Assembly: GCF_002354895.1 (NCBI RefSeq)
Contig: NZ_CP023439.1
Location: 2,542,001 to 2,606,000, forward strand
Length of the DNA: 64,000 nt
From: Thauera sp. K11
GTDB taxonomy: Bacteria; Pseudomonadota; Gammaproteobacteria; Burkholderiales; Rhodocyclaceae
Direction of reading: 5' to 3'
Shown here: positions 54,154-63,264 of the stretch, one piece after another
Layout of the letters: the number at the start of each line of letters is the position of its first letter
How positions within the stretch are numbered: position 1 is the stretch's first letter
Translations under genes and position numbers: made by a program
The notes under the pieces: generated by a model
What the model was told of the DNA's origin: nothing
Database searches by the model: none
The model's input: only the letters and a program-made list of their open reading frames with translations

Positions 54154-56934
54154 GTGACGCGCTACACCGTCGGCATCGACCTCGGCACCAGCAACACCGT
54201 GGTCGCCTTCGCGGCCGAAGGCGACGATCGCATCCGGTTGCTGCCGATCGAGCAGCTCGCAGGCCGCGGCGAAGTGGCGGCACGCACGCTGCTGCCCTCG
54301 GTGCGGTATCACCCGGCCGCCGGAGAACTCGACGACGCGGAGCTGGCGCTGCCCTGGCGGCACGAGACCGGCTTCGACCCGGTTCGGGCCGTCGTCGGCA
54401 GCTTCGCCCGCGAACTCGGCGCCCAGGTGCCCGGCCGCGCCGTGGCCAGCGCCAAGAGCTGGCTGTCGCACGCGGGCGTGGACCGCAGCGCGCCCATCCT
54501 GCCCTGGGGCGCAGGCGAGGACGTCCCCAAGGTATCGCCGGTGGTGGCCAGCGCGAGCTACCTCGCCCACGTGCGCGCAGCCTGGAACGCACGCCACCCC
54601 GATGCGCCGCTGGAGCGGCAGGACGTGGTGCTCACCGTGCCGGCCTCGTTCGACGAGGGCGCCCGCGCGCTCACGGTGGAAGCCGCCCGGCTGGCGGGCC
54701 TGCCCGCGCTGCGCCTGCTGGAAGAACCGCAGGCGGCCTTCCACGACTGGCTGTTCCGCCATCGCCACGGTCTCGCCTCCGAACTTGCGCAATCGCGGCT
54801 GGTGCTGGTCTGCGACGTGGGCGGCGGCACGACCGACCTCACGCTGATCCAGGTCGAACCCGCCCGCGACGGCGGAGCGCCGCGCCTGACCCGCATCGGC
54901 GTTGGCGACCACCTGATGCTGGGCGGCGACAACATGGACCTGGCGCTGGCCCATCTCGCCGAACGGCGCTTGACCGACGGCGGCGAGCGCCTGTCCGCAG
55001 CCCGCTTCTCCCAGCTCGTGCAGCGCTGCCGGGTGGCGAAGGAACGGTTGCTGGACGCCGATGCGCCGGAGCGCGCGACGGTGACGCTGCTCGGCGCCGG
55101 CGCCCGGCTGGTGGGTGCGGCGCGCTCGGTGGAGCTCGGCCGCGACGAAGTGGCGCGCCTGGTCGTCGACGGCTTCCTGCCCCTGGCCGGCCCGGACGAC
55201 CTGCCGCAGCGCCGGCGCGCAGGCATCGTCGAGTTCGGCCTGCCGTACCCGGCCGACCCCGCGATCACCCGCCACCTCGCCGCCTTCCTGCACCGGCACG
55301 CCACCGCCGCGCGCACCGCGCTGAGCGATGCCGCACCGGCGGAAGGCGCGCTGCCCGTCCCCGACACCTTGCTGCTCAACGGCGGCGTGTTCCGCGCCGG
55401 TGCGCTGTCCGCGCGTATCGAGCACCTGCTCGCTCGATGGCGCGGCGCAGCGCTCCGCGTGCTGCACGACGACGACCCGGATGTCGCGGTGGCGCGCGGC
55501 GCCGTCGCCTTCGCCCTCGTACGTGCGGGCCGCACCAACCTCGGCCCCGGCATCGGCGGCGGCTCGGCACGCAGCCATTTCCTCGTGCTCGAGGACGAGC
55601 GCGGCGGCGCCAGTACCCTCTGCGTGCTGCCGCGCGGCACCGAATACGGCTGCGAGGTGGAATTGCCCGGGCGCAGCTTCGCACTGCGGCTGGGGCAGGC
55701 GGTGCACTTCCACCTCGTATCGTCCAGCAGCGACACGCCGCGCCAGGCCGGCGACCTCGTCGACCTGGCAGACGACGATTTCGTCCGCCTGCCGGCACTC
55801 GCCGCCCGCCTGCCTGCCACCGCCGAAGGTCGCCGCGAAGAAGTCGCGGTGCGGCTGGTTACGATGCTGACCGAGGTCGGCACGCTGGAAATGCACTGCG
55901 TCGGCATCGACGACGCGAGCCGCCGCTGGCAGCTCGCCTTCCAGTTGCGCAACGAGGCCGATGCCGACGACGGCGTCGCTGCGGCCACCGTGCCCCATCC
56001 TCGCCTGCACGACGCCCTGGGCCTGATCGACCGGGCCTTTGGCGCGCAGTCGCAGGATGTCGATCCGAAGGACGTGCGCCAGTTGCGCGCCCGCCTGGAA
56101 CGCCTGCTCGGCCGCCGCGAGGACTGGGATCTCGCTCTGCTCCGTACCCTTTTCGACACCCTGCTCGAGCGCGCCCGCCGGCGCCGGCGTTCGGCAGAGC
56201 ACGAGCGCATCTGGCTGAATCTCACCGGCTACTGCCTGCGCCCCGGACTCGGCGCCGCGCTCGACGACTGGCGCATCGGGCAGTTGTGGGCGCTGTTTCC
56301 GCAGGGCATCCAGTACGCCAACGAGGCGCGCAACTGGTGCGAATGGTGGACCCTGTGGCGCCGCTGCGCCGGCGGCCTGGCCGAAGCCGCGCAACTGCAA
56401 GTGCTGGAGGTACTGGCCGGCCACCTCGAACATGCCGGCAGCGGCAGGCATGCCCGCGACCCGGTGCAGGGCAGCTACGACGACATGGTGCGGCTGGCCG
56501 CGTCGCTGGAACGGGTGCCGGTGATGCACCGGATCGAAGTCGGCAAGTGGCTACTCGAGCGCCTGCGGCATCCGTCCGAGAAGGCCCACACTTGGTGGGC
56601 GGTCGGCCGCGTCGGCGCGCGCGCGCCCTTGTACGGCAGTGCGCACAACGTCGTGCCGCCGGACATCGCCGCCGAATGGCTGGCGGCGATCCTCGCGCTC
56701 GACTGGAAATCCGTCGAACCCGCCGCCTTTGCCGCCGCCCAGGTGGCACGCATGACCGGCGACCGCACGCGCGATCTGCCGCCGGCCGCGCGGGAGGAAA
56801 TCGCGCGCCGGCTGGCAGCCGTCCGTGCCCCCCAAAGCTGGATTACCATGATGTGCGAAAGCGCCCAGCTCGACGCTGCCGACCAGGGCCGCAGCTTCGG
56901 CGAATCGCTGCCACCCGGGCTGAAGCTGATCTGA
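54154..56934 (+). CDS. Hsp70-family ATPase with DUF3731-like C-terminal region (second paralogue)
   Basis: A 926-residue protein starting at GTG 54154. Residues 1-450 mirror the upstream paralogue: GIDLGTSN (7-14), LLEEPQAAFHDWL, DVGGGTTDLT (221-230), GGDNMD. From about 615 onward there is an all-helical extension (DVRQLRARLERLLGRREDW, NLTGYCLRPGLGAALDDWRI, NEARNWCEWWTLWRR) that I associate with DUF3731, in place of an Hsp70 substrate domain. No DnaJ or GrpE gene is nearby. Shared operon, shared family and 10-base spacing suggest the two ATPases work together, perhaps as a hetero-complex with the DUF2760 protein (inference). Confidence 0.88.
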   Translation: MTRYTVGIDLGTSNTVVAFAAEGDDRIRLLPIEQLAGRGEVAARTLLPSVRYHPAAGELDDAELALPWRHETGFDPVRAVVGSFARELGAQVPGRAVASAKSWLSHAGVDRSAPILPWGAGEDVPKVSPVVASASYLAHVRAAWNARHPDAPLERQDVVLTVPASFDEGARALTVEAARLAGLPALRLLEEPQAAFHDWLFRHRHGLASELAQSRLVLVCDVGGGTTDLTLIQVEPARDGGAPRLTRIGVGDHLMLGGDNMDLALAHLAERRLTDGGERLSAARFSQLVQRCRVAKERLLDADAPERATVTLLGAGARLVGAARSVELGRDEVARLVVDGFLPLAGPDDLPQRRRAGIVEFGLPYPADPAITRHLAAFLHRHATAARTALSDAAPAEGALPVPDTLLLNGGVFRAGALSARIEHLLARWRGAALRVLHDDDPDVAVARGAVAFALVRAGRTNLGPGIGGGSARSHFLVLEDERGGASTLCVLPRGTEYGCEVELPGRSFALRLGQAVHFHLVSSSSDTPRQAGDLVDLADDDFVRLPALAARLPATAEGRREEVAVRLVTMLTEVGTLEMHCVGIDDASRRWQLAFQLRNEADADDGVAAATVPHPRLHDALGLIDRAFGAQSQDVDPKDVRQLRARLERLLGRREDWDLALLRTLFDTLLERARRRRRSAEHERIWLNLTGYCLRPGLGAALDDWRIGQLWALFPQGIQYANEARNWCEWWTLWRRCAGGLAEAAQLQVLEVLAGHLEHAGSGRHARDPVQGSYDDMVRLAASLERVPVMHRIEVGKWLLERLRHPSEKAHTWWAVGRVGARAPLYGSAHNVVPPDIAAEWLAAILALDWKSVEPAAFAAAQVARMTGDRTRDLPPAAREEIARRLAAVRAPQSWITMMCESAQLDAADQGRSFGESLPPGLKLI

Positions 56935-57010
56935 AGCGCTGAACCGCAAGACGCGCGCATGCCGCCTTGCCGTCCTCGTCGAACGACATCGAACAAGCAG
57001 GGAGACGGAC

Positions 57011-57286
57011 ATGATCAAGCACGAGGCTGGACCGAACACCCTGAGCCTGCTCGAAGCCGCCCGGCTGATGGCGGGCGGCGCCCTCTCCGAGCACGATGCC
57101 GAAGTCCTGCTGGCCAACGCCATCCAGCGCGGCGAACTGCATGCCAACATCAAGCGCTGGGCGACCGAGCAATGGGAGGGCCGGCAACTGCCGGGCAACC
57201 TCAACCGGCTCGAAACCTACGTCGAGCGGGAAGACTTCGACGCCTGGCGTACCCGCTCCGATCACTCCGCCCGGCCGGCCTGCTAG
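57011..57286 (+). CDS. Hypothetical protein, 91 residues
   Basis: I do not recognise a family. The protein (MIKHEAGPNTLSLLEAARLM at the start) is predicted mostly helical and acidic, with no membrane segment, signal or cysteine cluster except a final Cys. GGGAGA lies five bases before ATG 57011. It begins 76 bases after the second Hsp70 gene and is followed by the strong terminator at 57324, so it may be the last gene of the DUF2760-Hsp70 operon. Codon usage looks like its neighbours. Confidence 0.7.
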   Translation: MIKHEAGPNTLSLLEAARLMAGGALSEHDAEVLLANAIQRGELHANIKRWATEQWEGRQLPGNLNRLETYVEREDFDAWRTRSDHSARPAC

Positions 57287-57323
57287 GCCGGACCCGCCGT
57301 CCGGGCGGTTCGCGGCCCGCCCC

Positions 57324-57367
57324 TCCAATGAAAAAGGCCAGTGCGGAAACTGGCCTTTTTCATTGGA
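57324..57367. terminator. Long perfect inverted repeat, bidirectional terminator
   Basis: TCCAATGAAAAAGGCCAGT (57324-57342) is perfectly complementary to 57349-57367 around a GCGGAA loop, a 19-pair stem. The central GGCCAGT/ACTGGCC core flanked by A5 and T5 acts as an intrinsic terminator in both directions, serving the 91-residue gene and the converging tRNA-Thr. Confidence 0.92.
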
Positions 57368-57389
57368 GCACCGGTTCCGCATGTGTTCT

Positions 57390-57465
57390 TGGTGCCGGCA
57401 AGAGGAGTCGAACCCCCGACCTTCGCATTACAAGTGCGCTGCTCTACCAACTGAGCTATGCCGGC
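57390..57465 (-). tRNA. tRNA-Thr (UGU)
   Basis: A 76-base cloverleaf with encoded CCA. Acceptor stem GCCGGCA/TGCCGGC, D arm TAGCTCAGTTGGTAGAGCA, anticodon loop CTTGTAA giving anticodon TGT, T arm GGGGGTTCGACTCCTC. Transcribed toward the shared terminator at 57324-57367. Confidence 0.97.
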
Positions 57466-57476
57466 GGCGAGCGCGG

Positions 57477-57482
57477 ATTATA
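57477..57482 (-). promoter_or_regulatory. -10 element of the tRNA-Thr promoter
   Basis: Consensus TATAAT on the minus strand, 11 bases before the tRNA 5' end. No good -35 is seen at 16-18 bases. Confidence 0.5.
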
Positions 57483-57510
57483 GCGCAAGGCAATGCCACG
57501 GGCGCTCGCC

Positions 57511-57538
57511 TTGACCTTGCCGTCAATTACTGTATATT
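57511..57538 (+). promoter_or_regulatory. Sigma70 promoter of the 53-residue gene
   Basis: -35 TTGACC (57511-57516), 16-base spacer, -10 TATATT (57533-57538). The -10 lies inside the LexA box, so repressor binding would block polymerase. Predicted start is near 57545. Confidence 0.7.
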
Positions 57539-57545
57539 TAAACAG
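57530..57545. promoter_or_regulatory. LexA-binding site (SOS box)
   Basis: CTGTATATTTAAACAG fits the CTGT-N8-ACAG LexA consensus of gamma- and betaproteobacteria. With flanks (TACTG...CAGTC) it matches 17 of 20 positions of the E. coli consensus TACTG(TA)5CAGTA. It overlaps the -10 of the small gene starting at 57581. Confidence 0.8.
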
Positions 57546-57580
57546 TCATTGGCAGCAGCGCCATTCAAGGAGACGACACC

Positions 57581-57742
57581 GTGGAACCGAAGATCAATCG
57601 CGTACTGATGGGCCTTGGCCTTCTGGCCGGCCTGCTGATCGGCGTGGGGCACAGCGGCGGTGCGATGGTGGTGGTCATCACCGCCGCCACGGCCGTGTGG
57701 CTGCTGCGTTCCGACGCGGAACGCAGCGACCGCCCGCGCTGA
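57581..57742 (+). CDS. Small SOS-box-controlled membrane protein, 53 residues
   Basis: Starts at GTG 57581 with AAGGAGA seven bases upstream. The product, MEPKINRVLMGLGLLAGLLI at its start, has two hydrophobic segments (about 8-22 and 28-43) joined by a short GVGHSGG turn, and a charged tail RSDAERSDRPR. I know no family for it. The LexA box on its promoter implies repression until DNA damage. By analogy with SOS-induced small membrane proteins such as TisB of E. coli or SidA of Caulobacter, a growth- or division-arresting role is possible, but this is inference. It converges with the proQ-like gene 9 bases away. Confidence 0.75.
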   Translation: MEPKINRVLMGLGLLAGLLIGVGHSGGAMVVVITAATAVWLLRSDAERSDRPR

Positions 57743-57751
57743 TCCGCGGGC

Positions 57752-58195
57752 TCAGCCGTGGCGGCCGAACTTGTCCACCAGTTGCTTGAGCTTTTCGGTG
57801 TGGCGGCGCTCGGCCTCCTCGGCTTCTCGTTTCTCGCGCTGTTTGCGGGCGACGGACGCAAACCGCTCCTTCAGCGTGGCTGCGGCATGGGCGCGCTGTT
57901 CGTCGGTCACTTCGCCCGCCACGTTGCCGTCGAGATCGAATCGCTCCTTCGAACGCTCCACCGATTTCAGATAGCGCGTCGAAGCCGTGAACATGTGCAG
58001 CGCATTGCGCAGGCTCTTGCGGTCGAACTCCGGAAAGCGCTCGGCGATGCTCTTGTCGATGCGCAGCGCGAGCGGCCTGCAGTCACGAAAAGTCGGCGAC
58101 GACGCCTCCAGGCGCTGCAGGATGGCGCGCGGCTCGAGGCGCTTGGCTTGCGGAGCGGCCTCGGCCGCCTGGTCGGTTGTGGTTTCGGTATTCAT
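57752..58195 (-). CDS. ProQ/FinO-family RNA chaperone
   Basis: A 147-residue protein with the ProQ/FinO RNA-binding domain at about 22-125 (AILQRLEASSPTFRDCRPLA, GKSLRNALH-type motif as RKSLRNALHMFTASTRYLK, and FDLDGN). Such proteins bind 3' hairpins of mRNAs and small RNAs. The Glu/Lys/Arg-rich C-terminal helix (KQREKREAEEAERRHTEKL) follows the domain, and no C-terminal Tudor-like domain is present, so it is shorter than E. coli ProQ. ATG 58195 is chosen; upstream residues are not conserved. No terminator separates it from the SOS-box gene. Confidence 0.9.
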   Translation of the reverse strand: MNTETTTDQAAEAAPQAKRLEPRAILQRLEASSPTFRDCRPLALRIDKSIAERFPEFDRKSLRNALHMFTASTRYLKSVERSKERFDLDGNVAGEVTDEQRAHAAATLKERFASVARKQREKREAEEAERRHTEKLKQLVDKFGRHG

Positions 58196-58358
58196 CTCTG
58201 GAAAAGGCCCGATGCGCGCGCAATCGGGCAGGCGTGCTTCACTCAAACGGATCGGCCGCCATTCTACCCTCCCCGGGCCATCCTCAAGCAGCCTGCGCAA
58301 GCCGGAAATTCCTGTACCCATCGTGGGGAAATCGCATCATCGGCGGCCGCGCCAAAAC

Positions 58359-58364
58359 TATAAT
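58359..58364 (+). promoter_or_regulatory. -10 element before the diguanylate cyclase gene
   Basis: Consensus TATAAT 52 bases before ATG 58417; the -35 at 17 bases (TCATCG region) is poor, so an activator or another sigma contact may be needed. Confidence 0.4.
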
Positions 58365-58416
58365 CCGGCGCTTGTATCGGCGTTCATCCAGCGCCCCAAC
58401 CACACAAGCGGACAGC

Positions 58417-60243
58417 ATGGCCACCCTCAGCAATCCCACGGAGATCGCCCGCGAAACCCTGCGCCAGCTCGCCATGCGCCGAGTCGCCCCGACGCCCGAC
58501 AACTACAAGCGGCTGTATCACGAGATCGCCGGCACCCAGGCGGGCGAGGATGCATTTCCCGAGCAGTTCGTGCGCCAGCTCGTACGCCGCCTGCCGCGGG
58601 ACACGGCCGAACGCCAGCGGCTGGGGCGCAATCTGGACCAGGCCATGGCGGCAGGCGATCCGCGTGCCGGCAATGAAGCGCTCGAGCGCTACCTTAGCAG
58701 CCTGCAGGGCGCCGAGACGCTCCCCTGGAACGATCTCATCGCCACCCTCGTGCGGCAGTGGGAAGCCCGCCAGGCCGGCTGGACGACCGCGCGCAAGCGC
58801 GAGGCGCTGGATCGCGTGCTGAACGCGAGCGATCCGGCCGCGCTGTTCCCCCGGCTCCAGGGACTCGTCAAGAGCTGGACGCAGGCGCCCGCCGACGGCG
58901 ACCTGCCCCTCGCCATCGATGCCGGGATGGAGCCCCTCTCCGCTCAGGCCGCAAGCGGGTCGACGGCTGCTCCGCCATCGTCCCTGCGCACCGTGATCGG
59001 CGCGCGGCTGTCCGCGGCCCCGGCCGCGGGCGAACTCGTCGACAGTCTGCGGATGCTGCTCTCGCTCGCCTTCGAGGACGTGATTCCGGCCTTTCTCGGC
59101 AGCCATCCCGACCTCGCCGACGAGGCCGTCCGGCTGGCGGTGGCGGTGAAGCAGGCGAGCGATGCCGATGCACTGTCCGCCCTCAAGCGCCCGCTGCGCC
59201 GCTACGCAGAACGTCTGGAGAACGCTGCCGCCGACGACGCGGAGATTCGCACCGGCCTGCTCGACCTGCTTCGTCTGCTGCTGCGCAACATCGATGAACT
59301 GGTGATCGACGACAGTTGGTTGAGCGGCCAGATCGAAATGCTGCGCGAGATCGTCGACGCGCCGCCCACTCCGCGCACCCTCGACGCCGCGGAGCAGCAG
59401 TTGAAAGGGCTCATCTACAAGCAGGGCCGGCTCAAGCAGGACCTGATCGAAGCACAACGCTACCTGCGCGAGATGCTGGCGGGCTTCGTGGACCAGCTCG
59501 CGCACTTCGCCGAGAGCACCGGCAGCTACCATGACCGCATCGGCGGCTTCGCGCAGCGTATCGCCGAAACCCGGGACATCAACGCCATCGGGCCGCTGCT
59601 GGGCGAGGTCATGCATGAGACGCGCGCCATTCAGGAACAGGCGAGACAGTCGCGCGATGAACTCACCGCGGCACGCGAGCACGCCCGCAGCGCCGAACTG
59701 CGCATCACCCAGTTGCAACAGGAACTGGATGAAGCCAGCCGCCTGATGCGGCACGATCAGCTCACCGGCGCACTGAACCGCCGCGGCCTGGAAGAAATGG
59801 GCCAGAAGGAACGCGCCCGGGCCGACCGCCGCCGCGCGCCGTTGTCGGTCGCCCTGCTGGACATCGACAATTTCAAGCGCCTGAACGACAACTACGGACA
59901 CCAGTCCGGCGACGAGGCGCTGGTCATGCTGGCCAGCACTGTGCGCAGATACCTGCGCCCGCAGGACACGCTCGCACGCCAGGGGGGAGAGGAATTCGTC
60001 ATCCTGTTCCCCGATACCGACATCGATCAGGCGAACCTGGCCCTCGTGCGCCTGCAGCGCGAACTCACGCGCGAATTCTTCATGGCGAACAACGACAAGG
60101 TCGTCATCACCTTCAGCGCCGGCGTCACACCCTGGACTTCGGGCGAGGCGATGCAGGGCGCCCTGTCGCGCGCCGATGCGGCGATGTACCAGGCGAAGCA
60201 GGCGGGCCGGAATCGCGTGTTCGCCGTGCCGGCCCCGGCATAG
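58417..60243 (+). CDS. GGDEF diguanylate cyclase
   Basis: A 608-residue protein predicted to make c-di-GMP. The catalytic GGDEF domain is at about 437-605, beginning [14 protein letters not shown], with active-site GGEEF at 523-527 and an inhibitory I-site RPQD five residues before it, so product inhibition is likely. It is preceded by a coiled coil (about 385-435). The N-terminal 380 residues ([20 protein letters not shown]) are helical, cytosolic and match no sensor domain I know. No membrane helix. Its last 119 bases overlap the 3' end of the ygiQ-like gene on the other strand. Confidence 0.92.
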   Translation: MATLSNPTEIARETLRQLAMRRVAPTPDNYKRLYHEIAGTQAGEDAFPEQFVRQLVRRLPRDTAERQRLGRNLDQAMAAGDPRAGNEALERYLSSLQGAETLPWNDLIATLVRQWEARQAGWTTARKREALDRVLNASDPAALFPRLQGLVKSWTQAPADGDLPLAIDAGMEPLSAQAASGSTAAPPSSLRTVIGARLSAAPAAGELVDSLRMLLSLAFEDVIPAFLGSHPDLADEAVRLAVAVKQASDADALSALKRPLRRYAERLENAAADDAEIRTGLLDLLRLLLRNIDELVIDDSWLSGQIEMLREIVDAPPTPRTLDAAEQQLKGLIYKQGRLKQDLIEAQRYLREMLAGFVDQLAHFAESTGSYHDRIGGFAQRIAETRDINAIGPLLGEVMHETRAIQEQARQSRDELTAAREHARSAELRITQLQQELDEASRLMRHDQLTGALNRRGLEEMGQKERARADRRRAPLSVALLDIDNFKRLNDNYGHQSGDEALVMLASTVRRYLRPQDTLARQGGEEFVILFPDTDIDQANLALVRLQRELTREFFMANNDKVVITFSAGVTPWTSGEAMQGALSRADAAMYQAKQAGRNRVFAVPAPA

Positions 60244-62329
60244 CGGCGCCGGGCTGCTGGCGCGGCACCAGGCAGCGCGGGCCGTTGCCGATCAGGTCTG
60301 CGCGGCCCATCTGCTTCAGCGCCTCGCGCAGCAGCGGCCAGTTCTCCGGGTCGTGCCAGCGCAGGAAAGCCTTGTGCAGCTTGCGGATGCGGCCCGCGCG
60401 CGCAGTCTCCACCGCTTCCGAATCCGCCGACACCTTCTTCAGCGGGTTCTTGCGCGTGTGGTACATCGTCGTGGCGATCGCCATCGGCGTCGGCAGGAAA
60501 GTCTGCACCTGATCGAGGCGGAAATCGTGCCGCTTGAGCCACAGCGCGAGATTCAGCATGTCCTCGTCGGTCGTGCCCGGATGCGCGGCGATGAAGTACG
60601 GCACCAGATGCTGCTTCTTGCCCGCCTGCTTCGAGAACTTCTCGAACATCTCGGCAAAGGCCTCGTAGGCACCGATGCCCGGTTTCATCATCTTGGAGAG
60701 CGGCCCGTCCTCGGTATGCTCGGGCGCGATCTTGAGCAGGCCGCTGACGTGATGGGTGACCAGTTCCTTCACGTACTCCGGCGAGCGCACCGCGAGGTCG
60801 TAGCGCAGGCCGGAACCGATGGTGATGCGCTTCACGCCCGGTACCGCCCTCGCCTTGCGATAAAGCTCGACCAGCGACGAATGGTCGGTGTCCAGGTTCT
60901 CGCAGACGCCCGGATACACGCACGACAGCCGCCGGCAGTTCTCCTCGATCGCCTTGCTCTTGCAGGCCATGCGGTACATGTTCGCCGTCGGCCCGCCGAG
61001 GTCGGTGATGTGGCCCTTGAAGTCGGACTGCTTGTCGCGGATCTCCTCGATCTCGCGGATGATCGACGCGTGCGAGCGGCTCTGGATGATGCGGCCCTCG
61101 TGCTCGGTGATCGAGCAGAAGGTACAGCCGCCGAAGCAGCCGCGCATGATGTTGATCGAGAACTTGATCATGTCCCAGGCCGGGATGCGGGCATCGCCGT
61201 AGCCCGGGTGCGGCGCGCGCGCGTACGGCCGGCCGTAGACGAAATCCATCTCCGGCGTGGAAAGCGGCACCGGCGGCGGGTTCAGCCATACGTCGCGCGC
61301 ACCCGGCCCCTCGCCGTGGCGCTGCACCAGGGCGCGCGCATTGCCGGGGTTGGACTCGAGATGGAACACGCGCGACGCATGGGCATACATCACCTCGTCT
61401 TCCCTCACCTGCTCGTAGGACGGCAGGCGGACGACCTGGTGCTCGCGGCGTGCGCGGCGCGCGGCGACCCGCTCGGCGGCGGGCACGATGCGCACCGGCT
61501 GCGCGCCGTCCTGCGCCTGCCGCGCCGGCGCCGGCTCCATCGCGTACGGGTCGGGATGCCGGTCGATGCGCCCGGGCCGATCGAGCGCCAGCGAATCGAT
61601 CTCCTCCCATTCCGCGCCCGGCATCCAGCCCGGCTTCACCATGAAGGCGGTGCCGCGCAGGTCGCGGATCTGCCCGATCGGCTCGCCGGCCGCCAGGCGG
61701 TAGGTCAGCGCGACCAGCGCCCGTTCCGCGTTGCCGAACAGCAGGATGTCGGCCTTGGAGTCCGGCAGCACCGAGCGCCGCACCTTGTCCGACCAGTAGT
61801 CGTAATGCGCGATGCGCCGCAGGCTGGCCTCGATGCTGCCGATCACGATGTTGGCGTCGGGATGGGCCTCGCGTGCACGCTGCGCGTACACCGTCACCGC
61901 GCGGTCGGGGCGCCTGCCGGCCTCGGCGTCGGGGGTGTAGGCGTCGTCGGAGCGGATCTTGCGGTCCGACGTGTAGCGGTTGACCAGCGAATCCATGTTG
62001 CCGGCGGTGATGCCGAAATACAGCCGCGGCCTGCCCAGCGCACGGAAGGGCTCGGCCGACTGCCAGTCCGGCTGGCTGATGATGCCGACGCGAAAGCCGT
62101 GCGCCTCCAGCAGGCGGCCGACCAGCGCCATGCCGAAGCTCGGATGGTCGATATAGGCATCGCCGGTGACGAGGATCACGTCGCACGCATCCCAGCCCAG
62201 CGCGTCCATCTCGGCACGCGACATGGGCAGGAAGGGAGCGGTGCGGCGGCCGGAAGCGGCCCGCGCGACGATGCCGTCGGCCGCACTCCACCCGGCGGGA
62301 GAACTGGACTGTTTCATGATGAGCGCCAT
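60125..62329 (-). CDS. YgiQ family radical SAM protein
   Basis: A 734-residue UPF0313 protein. The N-terminal part [35 protein letters not shown] is cobalamin-binding-like; the radical-SAM cluster is [10 protein letters not shown] with C398, C402 and C405 (CxxxCxxC), followed by [14 protein letters not shown]. The reaction is unknown. The last roughly 40 residues (after [19 protein letters not shown]) are basic, Pro/Ser/Arg-rich and lie within the overlap with the GGDEF gene, so they may be a non-conserved read-on. Start ATG 62329 or ATG 62317. Divergent from bioH. Confidence 0.9.
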   Translation of the reverse strand: MALIMKQSSSPAGWSAADGIVARAASGRRTAPFLPMSRAEMDALGWDACDVILVTGDAYIDHPSFGMALVGRLLEAHGFRVGIISQPDWQSAEPFRALGRPRLYFGITAGNMDSLVNRYTSDRKIRSDDAYTPDAEAGRRPDRAVTVYAQRAREAHPDANIVIGSIEASLRRIAHYDYWSDKVRRSVLPDSKADILLFGNAERALVALTYRLAAGEPIGQIRDLRGTAFMVKPGWMPGAEWEEIDSLALDRPGRIDRHPDPYAMEPAPARQAQDGAQPVRIVPAAERVAARRARREHQVVRLPSYEQVREDEVMYAHASRVFHLESNPGNARALVQRHGEGPGARDVWLNPPPVPLSTPEMDFVYGRPYARAPHPGYGDARIPAWDMIKFSINIMRGCFGGCTFCSITEHEGRIIQSRSHASIIREIEEIRDKQSDFKGHITDLGGPTANMYRMACKSKAIEENCRRLSCVYPGVCENLDTDHSSLVELYRKARAVPGVKRITIGSGLRYDLAVRSPEYVKELVTHHVSGLLKIAPEHTEDGPLSKMMKPGIGAYEAFAEMFEKFSKQAGKKQHLVPYFIAAHPGTTDEDMLNLALWLKRHDFRLDQVQTFLPTPMAIATTMYHTRKNPLKKVSADSEAVETARAGRIRKLHKAFLRWHDPENWPLLREALKQMGRADLIGNGPRCLVPRQQPGAAMPGPARRTRDSGPPASPGTSPHRRATGRPASPRPKSRV

Positions 62330-62508
62330 TGTATCGACCCGAGAGGCCCGTTCGCTGCAATTTGCCTGCGGCCGCCGGCCGCCGCGCCTGCCCCGGTTTG
62401 ACACCGCCGGCCGCTTTGCGCGACATTTCCCGCCCTGCCGCAGGATTCCGCCATGCCCTCGTCCGCCCTCGCTCCCCCCAGTGCCCGGATGTCGCCGGGA
62501 GACGGCCG

Positions 62509-63264
62509 ATGAGCCTGCCGCTGGTCCTGCTGCACGGCTGGGGCCTCACCCCCGCCGTCTGGCGACCCTTGGTGCAAGCCTTGCCGGCGATGCCGGATCT
62601 GCGGACGCCCGCGCTGCCCGGCCACGCCGGTGCCCCCGCCGCGCCGCCGGAACTCCATGCATGGTCGGATGCGCTGCTGCCGCAATTGCCCGACGGGACC
62701 GCCGTGCTGTGCGGCTGGTCGCTCGGCGGGCTGATCGCCCTCGATCTCGCCGCACGCCACCCCGAGCGGGTTGCGCGGCTGATCCTGATCGGCGCCACGC
62801 CGCGCTTCGTATCGGCGCCGCCCGCCGGCGCCGCCGACCCCTGGCCGCACGGGCTGGACGCGGCCGCCGCGCAGGATTTCGTCACGCGCTTCGGGCTCGA
62901 CCCGACTGCCGCGATGCAGCGCTTCACCGCCCTGCAGGCGCTCGGCGACGGCCGCCGGCGCGCGGTCTCCGCGGCGCTCGCGGAGGCGCTGGACGATACC
63001 GGCCCCGAGAACACCAGCGCGCTGGCGGACGGCCTGCGGGTGCTCACCACAGCCGACCTCAGGCCGGCGGCCGCGCGCATCGGCCAGCCGGCGCTGCTGC
63101 TGCATGGCGACGGCGACGCGCTGATGCCAGTCGGCGCTGCGCAGTGGCTGGCCGGTTGCCTGCCCCGCGCGCAACTGCTGCGCTTTTCCGACTGCGGGCA
63201 TGCGCCCTTCGTGTCGCGGCCGGCGGAATGCGCCGCCGCCATCGGACGGTTCGTCCTTGACTAG
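62509..63264 (+). CDS. bioH: Pimeloyl-[acyl-carrier protein] methyl ester esterase
   Basis: Removes the methyl group from pimeloyl-ACP methyl ester to release pimeloyl-ACP for biotin synthesis. The 251-residue alpha/beta hydrolase has the triad S71 (GWSLGG), D203 (HGDGDALMP) and H231 (DCGHAPF), and the family start [15 protein letters not shown] precedes ATG 62509. The stop overlaps the start of bioC by 8 bases, so the two are translationally coupled, consistent with one pathway. Confidence 0.94.
   Translation: MSLPLVLLHGWGLTPAVWRPLVQALPAMPDLRTPALPGHAGAPAAPPELHAWSDALLPQLPDGTAVLCGWSLGGLIALDLAARHPERVARLILIGATPRFVSAPPAGAADPWPHGLDAAAAQDFVTRFGLDPTAAMQRFTALQALGDGRRRAVSAALAEALDDTGPENTSALADGLRVLTTADLRPAAARIGQPALLLHGDGDALMPVGAAQWLAGCLPRAQLLRFSDCGHAPFVSRPAECAAAIGRFVLD

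Noticed and set aside
53977..56529. 850-codon minus-strand frame opposite the Hsp70 genes
   Set aside because: Low-complexity Ala/Arg/Gly/His composition and no domain; both Hsp70 frames on the plus strand are clear.
60027..63242. 1071-codon minus-strand frame spanning the YgiQ-like, intergenic and bioH regions
   Set aside because: It runs across several genes in a shadow frame, with Ser/Arg/Ala-rich composition and no motif.
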